Assembly (NCBI GenBank): GCA_029204225.1
Contig: CM055099.1
Span: 63,673,469 to 63,737,468 of the forward strand
DNA: 64,000 bases
Direction of reading: 5' to 3'
From: Diphasiastrum complanatum
Lineage: Eukaryota; Streptophyta; Lycopodiopsida; Lycopodiales; Lycopodiaceae
The position numbers and the translations under genes are program-made. How positions within the stretch are numbered: position 1 is the first letter of the stretch; every line of letters begins with the position of its first letter. Below the pieces are notes generated by a model, which saw nothing but the letters and a program-made list of their open reading frames with translations, was not told where the DNA came from and did no database searches. Positions 34,232-44,931 of this stretch are shown piece after piece.

Positions 34232-35703
34232 CTATGGTGTATAGGTTGTTGTCCTCCTATGAAGGATGCCTCAAGTTTTACAAAAGTTGGTAAAATGGTT
34301 GGAGATGTCAATCACATTGCATGTCTGATTTGTGAATGTCACACGCATGCCTGCATCTACTATTCTAGCAACTAATAGCATATCTTTCTGCAGTGTCAGC
34401 ACATAAAAGATGTCGTCCAGTCTTCTATCTCTGCCATTGGTGTTGAGCCACCAAAGTGTAGCCAAAGTGCGCCAGTGTCACTCACCTTGTATCGTGATCC
34501 ATCTCCTAGAACAATGCATCTAGAGGTGTCGATTTGTCGAAAGTCATCAATCATCTGTCTTGTCGTCACAAAGTGCGACGTGGCTCCTAAGTCAAGAACT
34601 ATGTCTTGAACATCGGACATGGATGTTGCACATATATCAGTGCACAGATAAGCAGTAGGACTTTGCTAATTCGGTCTTCAGCCATCTTTGAGGATTCGGA
34701 CTCCTCCACGTATGATGTGTTGTGCGTGCTTTCCTTTTTGCTTTGCGTCTTTTTGTTTCTTGGATTGTCGTAGCAATCCATGGCTGCATGACCGTTCCTG
34801 TGACAGTGTGTGCATTTGATCTTTGGATTCAACCAGTATTTATCTACCGTGTGGCCATCACGTCTGCATTTGTTGCATGTCTTCTTGTCGTTGTCTTGCT
34901 GCTTGTTCCTCCCTTTCAATCTGCTTCCTTGAGTTCCTTGCTTCTGTTGGTTCTGTTCTGATCTCCTTGTCGACTCCCTCTTAGGTTGAGCCTTATTTTT
35001 CTACTGGTCTCTATTGTTGTAGAGTTGATTAGACTTGTTCTTGTCGTCGTAGTGCTCTCTAGCTTCGACTTCTTCCTTGATGTCGATGACTGCCTTGTTG
35101 AAGGTCATAGTAGGATCTTTAACCAGCAATGTCCGGGTTGTCTGGAACAATCATGGTAAGGAGCGCAGCAGGTAACTGAGTTGCTTCTTGTGAGACTGCG
35201 TGTTCTGCTCCAACGTTGTGTAGCAATTGGAACAGGTTCCTCATCTTCCCAATGAGACTGGTGAGATCTTTGCCTTCCCATCTTAGATAGATAACTGATC
35301 TTCTAGATGCATTATCTGATTTCGTGACTTGGTCTGAAATCTGCTAATGAGAGTATCTCACATCTCTCTAGCATTAGAGATTGATGCGAGGTCAAGAGTG
35401 ATGTTGTCTTCAATGGAAGACGAGATGACTGCTACTGCTTTTTCATTTTCCATTCTTGAAGTTCTTTACTTGTGTTGGCTTGCATTTCTTCGGTGCCATC
35501 TATCTAGGGCCATAACGCTTCTCCTCTTAGGATTAGTGATGTCTTCACTTTCCAAGCAAGAAAGTTTGATCTGTCTGCTTCAAGTACTGTGTATATTTTT
35601 GATTGGATGTTGTGTATGGAGGCCATAGTCTCAGTGACGAGGCTCTCATTAAGCCTTGTGGCTCTGATACCACAGTTGGAAAGCGATGTCTTCTAGTGTT
35701 CCT
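34232..35703 (-). mobile_element. Copia B-family fragment, internally deleted
   Basis: Collinear with 25280-27300 but lacking about 0.5-0.6 kb: integrase words at 34232-34310 jump directly to the protease region. 34396-34620 carries IVLDLGATSHFV (catalytic triplet changed from D-S-G to D-L-G). 34599-34919 keeps an intact knuckle CTHCHRNGHAAMDC. A gag remnant follows, then the PBS (GGCTCTGATACCA on the plus strand, about 35660-35672) and a short terminal-repeat start (TTGGAAAGCGATG). It ends where plus-strand copia D begins. Confidence 0.75.
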
Positions 35704-37960
35704 AATTAGGCCATTTCCAATCCTTATTCACCTCAGTCAAATGGGATATACGAGAGAAAGCATTAGAGGAGTTCTAAATCCAAAAAAGACCCTTTGTGAA
35801 GATTCTTTTTATATTTTTTCTCAATTTTTTCTTACACATGGACCAATCAAAACACTCAAATTTGAAATCTACGTAATGTAACTTTTTGAGTCCACATTTT
35901 GATTCCACACTAAAAATGGAATAACATTCTAGTGGTAAGTCCAAATTTAGCGGAGTTTGGTGCACTGGAAGGCGCTTGACAAAGGCTTTCCAATGATATG
36001 TTAGATGACATACTTCTAACTACGATTAAAAAGTTATGGCAAGTCAAAAGTATTAGTGTTATAATATTTTAATAAGATAAACTACATCTTGCACGAATTC
36101 TTAAAGGGTCTTTTTGGATCTCAAAACTCCTCTAATGAATCATTCCCTAGTCGAATCAGCCAAGTGTATGCTTGCTCATGCATCACTGCTAAAACATTTT
36201 TTGGCTGAAGCTATTTCCACTACAACTTATATCCAAAACGGATGTTCAACTAGAGCCCTCTAAGGTAGAACTCTTGTCTTCAGTGAAGAACCTTTGAGTA
36301 TTCAGTTGTATCGCCTCTATGCGGATCCTGAAAGAGACAAGGAAGAAATTGGACTTCCAAAGTCTCAAATCCATCCATATTGGTTATACTTCTTTCAACA
36401 ACACCTACAAGCTGTACGACCTCAATACCTAGCAAAGCATTTTCGGCATGAATATTGTTTTTATTGAGGTTTAGTTTGTCGAATTCAAAGACAAGGGTAA
36501 AGTTCCATGCAAGCCTTCGGCAACTTCTGCCATCAACACAGTGATTCGAGCCTTTGATTCAGGGGTGTCAACAGTCGACAATGAGTTTGAAGAAGATGTT
36601 GTGACTACTTAGGAGCAACAAAACCAAGGACCAGATCATCAGCCAATGCCACCTCCATGAAGGTCAGGTAGAATGCACACACAACCCATGAGGTACATTC
36701 ATGAGTATGTCTGCTATTTCATTCAAGAACTGACTACAATAAAAGAAGCACCTGGCCAATTAGACTCAGATGTCTAGAGAGTGGTGACGGACAAAGAATA
36801 TGTCTCTCTGATCAAGAACCAGACATGGTCATTAGCTGAATTACCTACCAGCAGCAACCTGATCGATTGCAAACAAATACAAAGTCGGCCCGACTAGTAG
36901 CACGATGATTTTCTCAAATCTTGAATGCCAATTGCAATGGGACTTTCGATCCAAAATTCAACGCTCCTATTATATACTATTGCAGCTGATGTCAAAGTAC
37001 ATCAACTCGATGTGCTGGCAGATTATCTGAATGGAGTCATTGAAAAAGACATCTACATGGTGAAATCCAAGGGATATGTTCTCAACGATAAGAGGGATCA
37101 TGTATATAACTCCATAAGAGACTTTATGGTTTGAAGCAGTCAACGAGAGCTTGGTTTTAAAGATCAACACATTTCTCATTCATCATGGTTACAGACCAAG
37201 AACTACCGATTCAAATGTTTATTTCAAGTCAATGCAGCATTCCTTCAGTATTATTATTATATGTTGATGAAACATTAATTTCGGTAATAGTGTTGATCAG
37301 ATAAAGGATGATAAACAGATGATGTCTTTTGCATTCGACATGACCGATCTGGGTGAAGCTCACTATTGTCTGAGAATTCAAATCCACATAGATAGAGTGA
37401 GAAGGCTAATTTATATCACTCAGCAAAGATATCTTCATAATACCCTTATCAAATATAATCTGACTAATTGTAAAGAATGTCACTCACCAATGGACCCAAG
37501 CTTGTGATTGTCGAAGGTCCAATGTCCTCAGACGAAGCAAGAAAAGGAGAAAATGAAAGAGTATCCTTATTAATTGATACTTGGATCTCTCATGTATGCA
37601 ATGGTCTATACAAGACCTGATATCTCTTTTGTAGTTAGCTCACTAAGCCAATTCATGGCTAACCTCGGCGTCATCCATTGGAAGGTTCTAATTCAAGTCA
37701 TGAGATATACACGAGCTACAACGGACCTGTGCACCTGTTATGGAGATGTCAACAACGACAAACTCCACCAATTTAGTGGATATTCTGATGCAAACTGGGG
37801 CATGACTAGTGGCACAAGGATTTTCTCATATCCCAAATGTCGACTACAAAATGAATGTAGATACTTGTAAATCAACATCTGGATTTATATTTTTCTTCAA
37901 CGGCGGTCCTATCTCTTGGAACGGTCCACAAATATACCTTTGATAGAAGTGGCATCATCC
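35704..37960 (+). pseudogene. Copia D pol relic (integrase, RT, RNase H)
   Basis: The plus strand begins in the integrase with YSPQSNGIYERK, is interrupted by a 377-bp inverted-repeat element, and resumes with NHSLVESAKCMLAHASL. Further on: integrase C-terminus (about 36340-36480), linker, RT with QLDVLADYLNGVIEKDIYM (36925-37134), a broken catalytic site YVDETLIS, LGSLMYAMVYTRPDISFV (37574 on) and RNase H YSDANWG and STSGFIFFFNGG. Numerous stops and frameshifts make it a dead copy. It abuts opposite-strand copia E at about 37970. Confidence 0.75.
35761..36137. mobile_element. 377-bp terminal-inverted-repeat element (MITE-like)
   Basis: Both ends start CATTAGAGGAGTT and run on to GACCCTTT, giving inverted repeats of about 35 bp with a few mismatches. 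The interior is noncoding and AT-rich. It sits exactly between codons of the copia D integrase (after ERK, before NHS), so its borders are set by the restored reading on either side. No target duplication is apparent. Confidence 0.75.
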
Positions 37961-38012
37961 TTCTTCCTTGTATCCAAGGATTGGTGTACATAGCATGTAG
38001 ATCCAAAAATTC

Positions 38013-39062
38013 TTACATCTTTGAGATTGGCTTTTTTCCAAATAGAGCCTCAAATGGTGTGATTCCTCCAATGGCTTGGTTGGGAAATCTATTGCACAAA
38101 AAGTTAGCACAAGTAATTGCCTCACCCCAAAATGGTTTTTGTAGAGAAGCATCTACCCTTATTAAGACTTTAGCACACTCACAAAGAGATCTCTTTTTCC
38201 ACTCGCCCACTTCATTTTGTTGAGGGGTATAAGGACATGATAATTCCCTCTTAATGCCATTAGAATTAAAAAACTCTATCATTCTACTGGAGATATACTG
38301 TGCTCCATTATCACATCTCAATACCTTAATCTTGGTATTAACTTGATTTTCAACTAGAATTTTGAATTTTACAAATGAATCAAACACCAAACTTTTGGAA
38401 GACAAAAGGTAAATCCAAGCATATCTTGAATGATCATCTATAAAAGACACATAATACTTTGCACCTCCATTGGATGCTTGTGAGAAGCTATGCACATCCG
38501 AATGTATGATCTCAAGAGGAGTGTTTGCTCTTTTGGTGGATCTTGAAAAAGGAATCTTATGAGTCTTTAAGACGCTACAAGCCTCACAGTGCTTGCCGCC
38601 TCTTGACAAATGCTTGGAGAGGCCGAGTGCAAGATCCTTTGCGCACATAGATTCCATTGCCTTGAAGTTGGGGTGGCCCAACCTTTTGTGCCATAGCTCC
38701 ACTTTGGTGATCTCCTCCTTTGCCATGTTTAGACTCTCCATTGCCACGTTAACATCTAATTTAAACAATGTACCTTGTTTAGATCCGTTAGCTATGCCAT
38801 CAACATTCTTAAAGATGGAACACCCTCTATGCTTAAATTGTACATCAAGGCCATTATCCATTAATTGGCCAACACTCAACAAATTCTTAGGGATAGAGTG
38901 TACGTAAAGGACATTTTCAAGATTTATCCTTTTGGATGATCCCAAGTACAATGGAATAGTACCTACACGACTTATTCTACACTCTTTGATCCTAGCTGTA
39001 CAAATAAACTTTTTAATATCATAAGCGAGTAGGGTGAAAAAGTAGTTATTTTGGAAATTCAT
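38013..39062 (-). pseudogene. Copia E protease end and integrase
   Basis: One open frame of 349 codons. It begins just after the protease active site, which reads DNGASYHMNF at about 39060-39080 (Ser of D-S-G changed to Asn, with a stop just before). It continues ENVLYVHSIPKNLLSV, VELWHKRLGHPNFK, CEACSVLKTHK, IIHSDVHSF, SFIDDHSRYAW, LRCDNGAQY and TPQQNEVGEWKKR. The integrase Asp residues are present. The expected 'NGVAERKNR' reads NEVGEWKKR, so the catalytic Glu is displaced or lost. Confidence 0.8.
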
Positions 39063-39086
39063 GTGGTAGCTAGCCCCATTATCAAT

Positions 39087-40035
39087 CTACCAAGCTTCAC
39101 TTGTGTTGGATTTGGATGATGGTGTTGAGATGGATGCCATTAAGAAAGTTTCTTCTTCATCCTCCTCCTCTTGATGTGCAATGTTGCTTTGCTTGTCTTT
39201 TTGTTCCTTCTTCTTCTTAAAGCATTCTGATACCGTAGTGCCCCTTCTTTCCACAAAAGAAGCATTTGTACTTGGATTTGTATTTCTTCCCTTTGTCCTT
39301 TGAGCTTGATGGTGTATCCTCCTCCTTGGCCTCCTTTTGATGATTCTTCTTTGCTCCATTGTTACACTGTGAAGTTTATCAATTGTAGGCAAAGTGTCTT
39401 GGATGGCAAAACTTTGGACCAAATTTGTGAATTCATCACCTAGGCCATTTAGGATCATCACTTGGACAAGCTCCATATCTTGAATCTTCTCCCCAATAGA
39501 GGTTAAATCTTTGTTGAGAGACTTCATTCTAAGCACATAATTTTGTGCATTTTTCTCACCTTCTCATGCTTTGCAAAATTTGATTTCTAATCATGAAGAC
39601 TCTAGAAGTGTTATTGGATTCATAAATGGATTTGAATGAATTCCATGCCTCTTTGGCCAATGTGCAAGAAGATACTGCCTTCAAAAGGTCATTGCTAATA
39701 TCCATTTTAATGTAATGAAGTGCTATCCTAACTTTCTTCTTGTATCTAATCAACTCTTGTGCATCAAGAGGTTCATCCTCTTCTTCAAACACAAATTCAT
39801 AGAGATCTTGGAGTACAAATAGTGAATCCATTCTCACCTTCCATATGGAATAGTTTGTAGAGTTTAATCTTTCTCTAGGCTCTAGAAGGAAGGCTCCAAT
39901 TGTTCCCATCTTCCCAATGAATTCTACAGATAAATGCTCAAAAAATTGGCTTTGATTTGATCCTAGAAACTCACAAAAGCTTGTCTTGATTATCTCAAAT
40001 TTGGCTTCTAGCCCTCTCAATGGACTTCTAGCCAT
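39087..40035 (-). pseudogene. Copia E gag
   Basis: The frame 39556-40035 starts with an N-terminal extension and then GAFLLEPRERLNSTNYSIWK and VRMDSLFVLQDLYEFV, followed by EAWNSFKSIYESNNTSRV. A frameshift at about 39545 leads into 39087-39536 with VQVMILNGLGDEFTNLVQ and a degenerate knuckle in which only SECFKKKK is clear. Closely similar to the gag of copia F (STNYSIWKVRMESL). Inactive. Confidence 0.8.
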
Positions 40036-40920
40036 GGTTCTAACACTCCCTCACAAAGATGAAATGAAGATAATATGAGGTTCTATCCAAGATCAATCAA
40101 ATCAAGTCAATTTTGACAATTTTTGGACCAAAAAATGGCTAAAAACTCGCTCTTTCCTCTTGATAGTTTCTCAAGACCTATAGATCACCTTTAGAGGGCT
40201 TGATCCCAGCCTTAATTAATTAGATTGTTTTACACAAAGTCAAGGCATACAAACGTGGGTGCTTTTCCTAGATCTAGCACCAAAACACTCATCAAGACCA
40301 ATCACTATGTAATTCTATGGATCTAATTAAAAATGGAGATTTTTTTGAGACTCAAAGGTGCCCACATGTGTGAACAGTAAGAAAATTGATCTTGATTAGG
40401 TAGATCTACAAATTTTGACCCTATCTATCGATTTCTAGTTGGCCCTCCAGCACATATGTCACTCAACCATTAGGATTTAGAGGAGGTAAAGAAGGGGTCA
40501 AATCATGTTTCACTCCTCTCTACCTCGAGTTGATACATATATGAGTCTTAGTTCATTTGTATTAAAAAAGTTTTATGGAGTTAGTGAGATCTCTACACAT
40601 TGTGAGCAATCTTGAGTTTCTCTCTCTACCCAAGTCTTAGTACTTGGATTCTCTCTCTACCTGAGAGGAAGGGTTTTTCACATTTAGTTTTGTGTTGTAC
40701 AAGTCTCCAGACATGTGAATGTACTTGTTTGGTTGATATATGCATGTAATCAAGTGCTCTTGCCTTCTAGATTTGTGAACTAGTTCTTGATTTTCAATCT
40801 ATGTATGATCTTTTGCAATCACCCACATCTTAGGATCACAAACACACTTTTGGGCTGTCCCACACGTGTGAAATTCAACAACACTTTGGCAATCTAAAAT
40901 GGATGTTTTCCACTATTTTT
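40036..40920. other. Noncoding stretch, possible copia E leader or LTR debris
   Basis: No gene. Contains CACACGTGTG at about 40862-40871 and CACATGTGTG at about 40366, the palindromic motif also found in the copia F LTR. It may therefore be LTR sequence, but I could not find its ends. Confidence 0.35.
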
Positions 40921-40924
40921 CGAA

Positions 40925-41388
40925 GCTAGAAGTGCAATAAGACTTCTAATTTGAATTTCATTCAGATCACCAAACCAGTTCATTTTTGCAACTTTTACAG
41001 TTTGCCTATTCTTTCTTGAGCCCACATAAATTTCATGTTCCTCACCTTGCACAAGCTACAAGAAATCTTTTTCCCAAGGAATCATTGAAGTTTCGACATT
41101 TGTAGTTAAAGCTCCTAATTTATAAGGCCAATGCAATTCTTCAATTGATGATGCCTCTTCGAGGTTTTTGTTTTTCGAAATAGTCTATCCACCAATGCTA
41201 ATCAAACTCATTAAAAAACTAAGAAGCTGTTTGAATACTTGATTTTCAAATTTTTTAATGAGGCAAATGGATCAATCTCACGATGTTTTCTTTGCGCCTT
41301 TTATTCTTCTAGCATGGACTTTAAGCGAGACAATGTAACAAGCTTGATTTGAGTAGAAGACATATTGAGCAAAAAATGAACTCCTTTA
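40925..41388 (-). pseudogene. DUF7869-type gene relic, C-terminal piece
   Basis: The minus strand reads discontinuous coding-like sequence: WPYKLGALTTNVETSMIPW, GSRKNRQTVKVAKMNWF and EIQIRSLIALLA. It lies immediately left of the copia F target duplication and continues the minus-strand gene whose other part lies at 47694-48445. Stops and shifts are frequent. The assignment rests on its position as the continuation and on the protein-like texture; I do not recognise these residues independently. Confidence 0.4.
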
Positions 41389-42249
41389 TGCTGAAAATTG
41401 TCACTTCTCACTTGACATTGGTTCATGTAAATATTGATCAAACATTAGAATATGTTGATGATATGATTCCACACGTGTGGAGCCTGTTCCCACGTGTGAA
41501 AGGATGTACTTTTCATGTTTGTATATATCCAAATTGATTTTGTATCATTCTAGTTAGTGTGAACATGAAATGACTAGTTTTTAGTCAAGTTGACTAGTCA
41601 CCTACAAATTAGCTTTTCCTTGCATGTGCATGAGTAGATGCTCCCACATGACAAGTGGATGTTCACACGTGTGTATAGAGTACTAGAAGATAAGAGTTGA
41701 CCATTTTCCTTAGATCCTATTTTGTAGGGAATATTCCTATATTCTAGGAGACTAGCTTTTTGGATTTTAGTCATATTCTAGAAGGTCAACTATTGGATAA
41801 GGATCAAGGATGGATAAAATGGATAGATCTGAGTGATGTGGCACTCTTCACACGTGTGAAGGCCTGCTGGACTGTACCAGACTCATGGATGTACTTGATC
41901 CATAAAAGGATCATCATTTTGCTAAGAAGATTGATGAGACTTTTGCACTCTACACTTTTGTGAGATTTCTAGTCATTTGTCTTGTGATTTTTATGCATGA
42001 TTGCTATCTAGTATCATTGTACTTGTTGTTTTAGGTGCAGGCCGTACAGTGGACAGTACTCCACACGTGTGAACCGCTCTCACTAAAAAATGATGTGTTG
42101 ATCCATTGCTCTTGCTTAAATCCAAGTGTAGTGAATCTAGATCAAGATCTAATGTGTAGAACTTGATAGACTCATTGATTAAGCAACCAATAACTCTCTA
42201 TGATTGTAAAGTACAATCATTATTGTCCTAAAAACTGTAAAATTTATCA
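41389..42249 (+). repeat. Copia F 5' LTR
   Basis: Starts TGCTGAAAATTG (the partner has TGTTG) and ends AATTTATCA. It carries five CACGTG cores, at 41472, 41491, 41666, 41851 and 42064, four of them in near-perfect palindromes of the form CACACGTGTG. Confidence 0.95.
41472..42069 (+). promoter_or_regulatory. Five G-box (CACGTG) motifs in the copia F 5' LTR
   Basis: CACGTG at 41472, 41491, 41666, 41851 and 42064, and a sixth in the leader at 42415. CACGTG is the core bound by plant bZIP and bHLH transcription factors (ABA, light and stress responses). Binding here is inferred from the motif only. Confidence 0.5.
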
Positions 42250-42262
42250 TGGTATCAGAGCT
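42250..42262 (+). promoter_or_regulatory. Copia F primer binding site
   Basis: TGGTATCAGAGCT directly after the LTR, the initiator-Met tRNA type of plant copia. Confidence 0.92.
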
Positions 42263-42844
42263 AAGTAAGAGAGTGATCATTGAATCATAAATCTTGTAAA
42301 GATCATTGGCAAAATTTGTTTTTTGGCCAATACTAGTGAGGGCGAGTTCTTCTAGAGTGATAGTTTGTAATCATTTGGATAAAAACAACTTGGAGGCTGT
42401 GTATGTACTTTTCACACGTGTAAAACTGTACAACAACTTTCAATTCAAGTTACTTTGTGTTTGTTGGTCCCAAAATCACAATACTAATTCATTTTTGGTG
42501 CCTTTTGAAGCATAGTATTGATCTGGATTCATTCTAACTAATGCCTATGACCAAATAGTGTTTTGGATCATTGAAGCATTTATTTTTAGAGTCTAAGAAT
42601 AGATCTTAAGAGGCTGATTTGTTCAGGTCCTTAGTTGAAGTGAAATCTCTAAAAAAAGTGTAAAGCAATTTTTTTGTGAGAGTGAAAGCTAGAAATTTTT
42701 GGTAAGATCTTTGAGTATCATTCAAGCTTGTGTGCTAGTTTGATAGAGACAAGCCTATAGGCATTCTAGTAAGCTTTAGGCCTTTTCATAGATCTTATAA
42801 AATTCAAAAATCTTTGTGATTTTTAAAAGAGCATTCATTCTAAA

Positions 42845-44398
42845 ATGTCATCCATGGGTGGATATTTGATGGAATCAAGTGAGAGACTCACTTCCACAAA
42901 TTATTCCATTTGGAAAGTGAGAATGGAATCACTCCTAGTGATCCATGATCTATATGACATAGTTCAAGAAGTAGAGGAAGAGCCTCAAACTCCCCAAGAA
43001 CAAGCCAAATACAAGAAGAGAGCAAGATTAGCTCTACATTGCATAAATTTAAATGTATGCAATGTCCTCTTGAAAGAGGTATCTTCTTGTACCTCATCCA
43101 AAGAGGCTTGGGATTCATTAAAGAGCATTTATGAATCCAACAATACTTCAAGAATCCTCATGCTAAGAAATCAAATTTTTCAAAGCATGAAAGGAAGTGG
43201 AGAGAGTGGACAAGAGTATGTTCTTAGGATCAAATCTATTAACAAGGAGTTAAGTGCAATAGGAGAGAAGATCCAAGATCAAGAACTAGTACAAATCATT
43301 TTGAATGGTCTAAGTGATGAGTTTACCAACTTAGTCCAATCATTTGCCATTCAAGACTCTCTTCCATCCATTGAAAAGTTGCACAATGTTCTTGTGGCCG
43401 AGGAGAGTAGGCTTCTACACCTCAAGACAAGAATGGATAGCATGTCACTTAATGGAGGAGAGGAGAAAGCTAACTTTACATCTAAAGGCAAGAAAAAGCA
43501 AAATCCATTCAAGAAAAATCAAGGCAAGGAGGCCGAGATGAAGAATGAAGGATCTACCTCCAAAGGCAAAGTGAAGAACAAGGCAAAACTAAAGTGTTTC
43601 TTTTGTGGAAAGAAAGGACACTTTGCCTCAGAATGCTACTTGAAGAAGAATCAACAATCCAAAAGAGATCAAGGGAACATTGCTCAAGAGGAAGAATATG
43701 AGGATGGATTCAATACATCCTTAATGGTTGCATCTACACCAACTTTAAGTCAAGACACATGGTGGATAGATAGTGGGGCTAGTTCCCACATGTCCTTTAA
43801 CAAGCATTATTTCTCTACTCTTCTATCTTGTAATGACTCTAAGAAGTCAATATACACTGCTAGTGATCAAGCATGCAAGATAGATGGCATAGGATCTATA
43901 CCTCTTTGTTTAGGCACATCTAAAAGGATAGATCTAGATAAGGTTTTGTATGTTCCTACCATTTCAAGAAACTTGCTTAGTGTAGGACAATTAATGGACA
44001 ATGGACTAGATGTACATTTCAAGAATGGAGTTTGTTCCATCTTGAAAAATGATAAGTGCATAGCTAGTGGCATTAAGCAAGGTAGACTTTTCAAGTTGAA
44101 TGCTAATGTTGCAAGTGAAAGTGTGAACTTGGCTAGGGAGGAGCTAACTCAAGTGGAGCTTTGGCATAAGAGATTAAGCCATCCTAATCTTCAATCTATG
44201 AAGTCAATGGCAAGCAAGGAACTAGCTCTCAGCCTACCAAGAACTTTCAAGAAGTGTGGAAAAATGTGTGAGGCATGTGGCCTTGCAAAGTCGCACAAAT
44301 CTTCTTACAAGAAATCTTCATCAAGATCTCTCTCTCCCTTGGATCTCATACATTCTGATGTACATAGTTTTTCACATGCAAGTAATGGAGGGCCTTGA
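42845..44398 (+). CDS. Copia F gag-protease and pre-integrase
   Basis: A 517-codon frame from a clear ATG. Residues 1-130 hold the copia gag fold (TSTNYSIWKVRMESLL, EAWDSLKSIYESNNTSRIL). At about residues 250-270 there is a CCHC knuckle, CFFCGKKGHFASEC, in a Lys-rich region. At about 300 lies the aspartic protease site WWIDSGASSHMSF, then ILNGL and VLYVPTISRNLLSVGQL. From about 430 the pre-integrase zinc-binding segment reads ELWHKRLSHPN ... CEACGLAKSH, ending HSDVHSFSHASNGG. The frame then breaks at about 44396 just before the integrase core. Gag and protease could be made intact; gag-pol could not be read through without a shift. Confidence 0.88.
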   Translation: MSSMGGYLMESSERLTSTNYSIWKVRMESLLVIHDLYDIVQEVEEEPQTPQEQAKYKKRARLALHCINLNVCNVLLKEVSSCTSSKEAWDSLKSIYESNNTSRILMLRNQIFQSMKGSGESGQEYVLRIKSINKELSAIGEKIQDQELVQIILNGLSDEFTNLVQSFAIQDSLPSIEKLHNVLVAEESRLLHLKTRMDSMSLNGGEEKANFTSKGKKKQNPFKKNQGKEAEMKNEGSTSKGKVKNKAKLKCFFCGKKGHFASECYLKKNQQSKRDQGNIAQEEEYEDGFNTSLMVASTPTLSQDTWWIDSGASSHMSFNKHYFSTLLSCNDSKKSIYTASDQACKIDGIGSIPLCLGTSKRIDLDKVLYVPTISRNLLSVGQLMDNGLDVHFKNGVCSILKNDKCIASGIKQGRLFKLNANVASESVNLAREELTQVELWHKRLSHPNLQSMKSMASKELALSLPRTFKKCGKMCEACGLAKSHKSSYKKSSSRSLSPLDLIHSDVHSFSHASNGGP

Positions 44399-44931
44399 TG
44401 TATGTAACTTTTATAGATGATTGTACTAGATTCACATGGATTGAGTTACTATCAAAGAAAAGTCTTGTTTATGAAGCTTTTATTAAGTTCAAGTCTCTAG
44501 TAGAGAAACAACTTAGTACTTCTATCAAAGCACTAAGATGTGATAATGGAGGAGAGTACACCTCCAATAAAATGAAAGACTTTTGTGAGATCAATGGTAC
44601 TAAGTTACAATACACTTGTTCCTACACCCCTCAACAAAATGGGGTGGCCGAGAGGAAAAATAGGAGTCTATGTGAGTGTGCAAAGTCCTTGAGGCTTGAT
44701 GCGTCACTTCCCATCTCATTTTGGAGAGAAGCCATAACATGTGCTAATTATTTGAGTAATAGACTTCCTAGTAGTGCTATAGATGAGATCTCACCTTATC
44801 AAGCCTTGTTTGATAAGAAACCCAATGTAAAATATTTTAAGATCTTTGGATGTACTTGTTATGTACACATTCCTTTGGAGACTAGAAGGAAAGAAGATGC
44901 TACCAATCTTTGTTGGCTATGGAGAAAATAG
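44395..44931 (+). pseudogene. Copia F integrase core, out of frame
   Basis: A frame of 178 codons, shifted relative to the sequences on both sides. It contains VTFIDDCTRF, LRCDNGGEYTSN, TPQQNGVAERKNRSL and FGCTCYVHIPL, so the catalytic D, D and E are present (the first Asp, HSD, is in the preceding frame). The shift at about 44396 and the return shift at about 44900 compensate each other, as two small indels would. Confidence 0.85.

Larger units (their letters stand above)
37972..40035 (-). mobile_element. Copia E, 5' half only (gag to integrase)
   Basis: The minus strand carries gag, a damaged knuckle, protease, and integrase up to about the FGKKP region, then stops at the junction with copia D. 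No RT, RNase H or 3' LTR follows. The gag start (40035) is preceded by leader-like sequence, but I could not find a clear PBS or 5' LTR on its right. Its proteins are of the same lineage as copia F. Confidence 0.75.
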
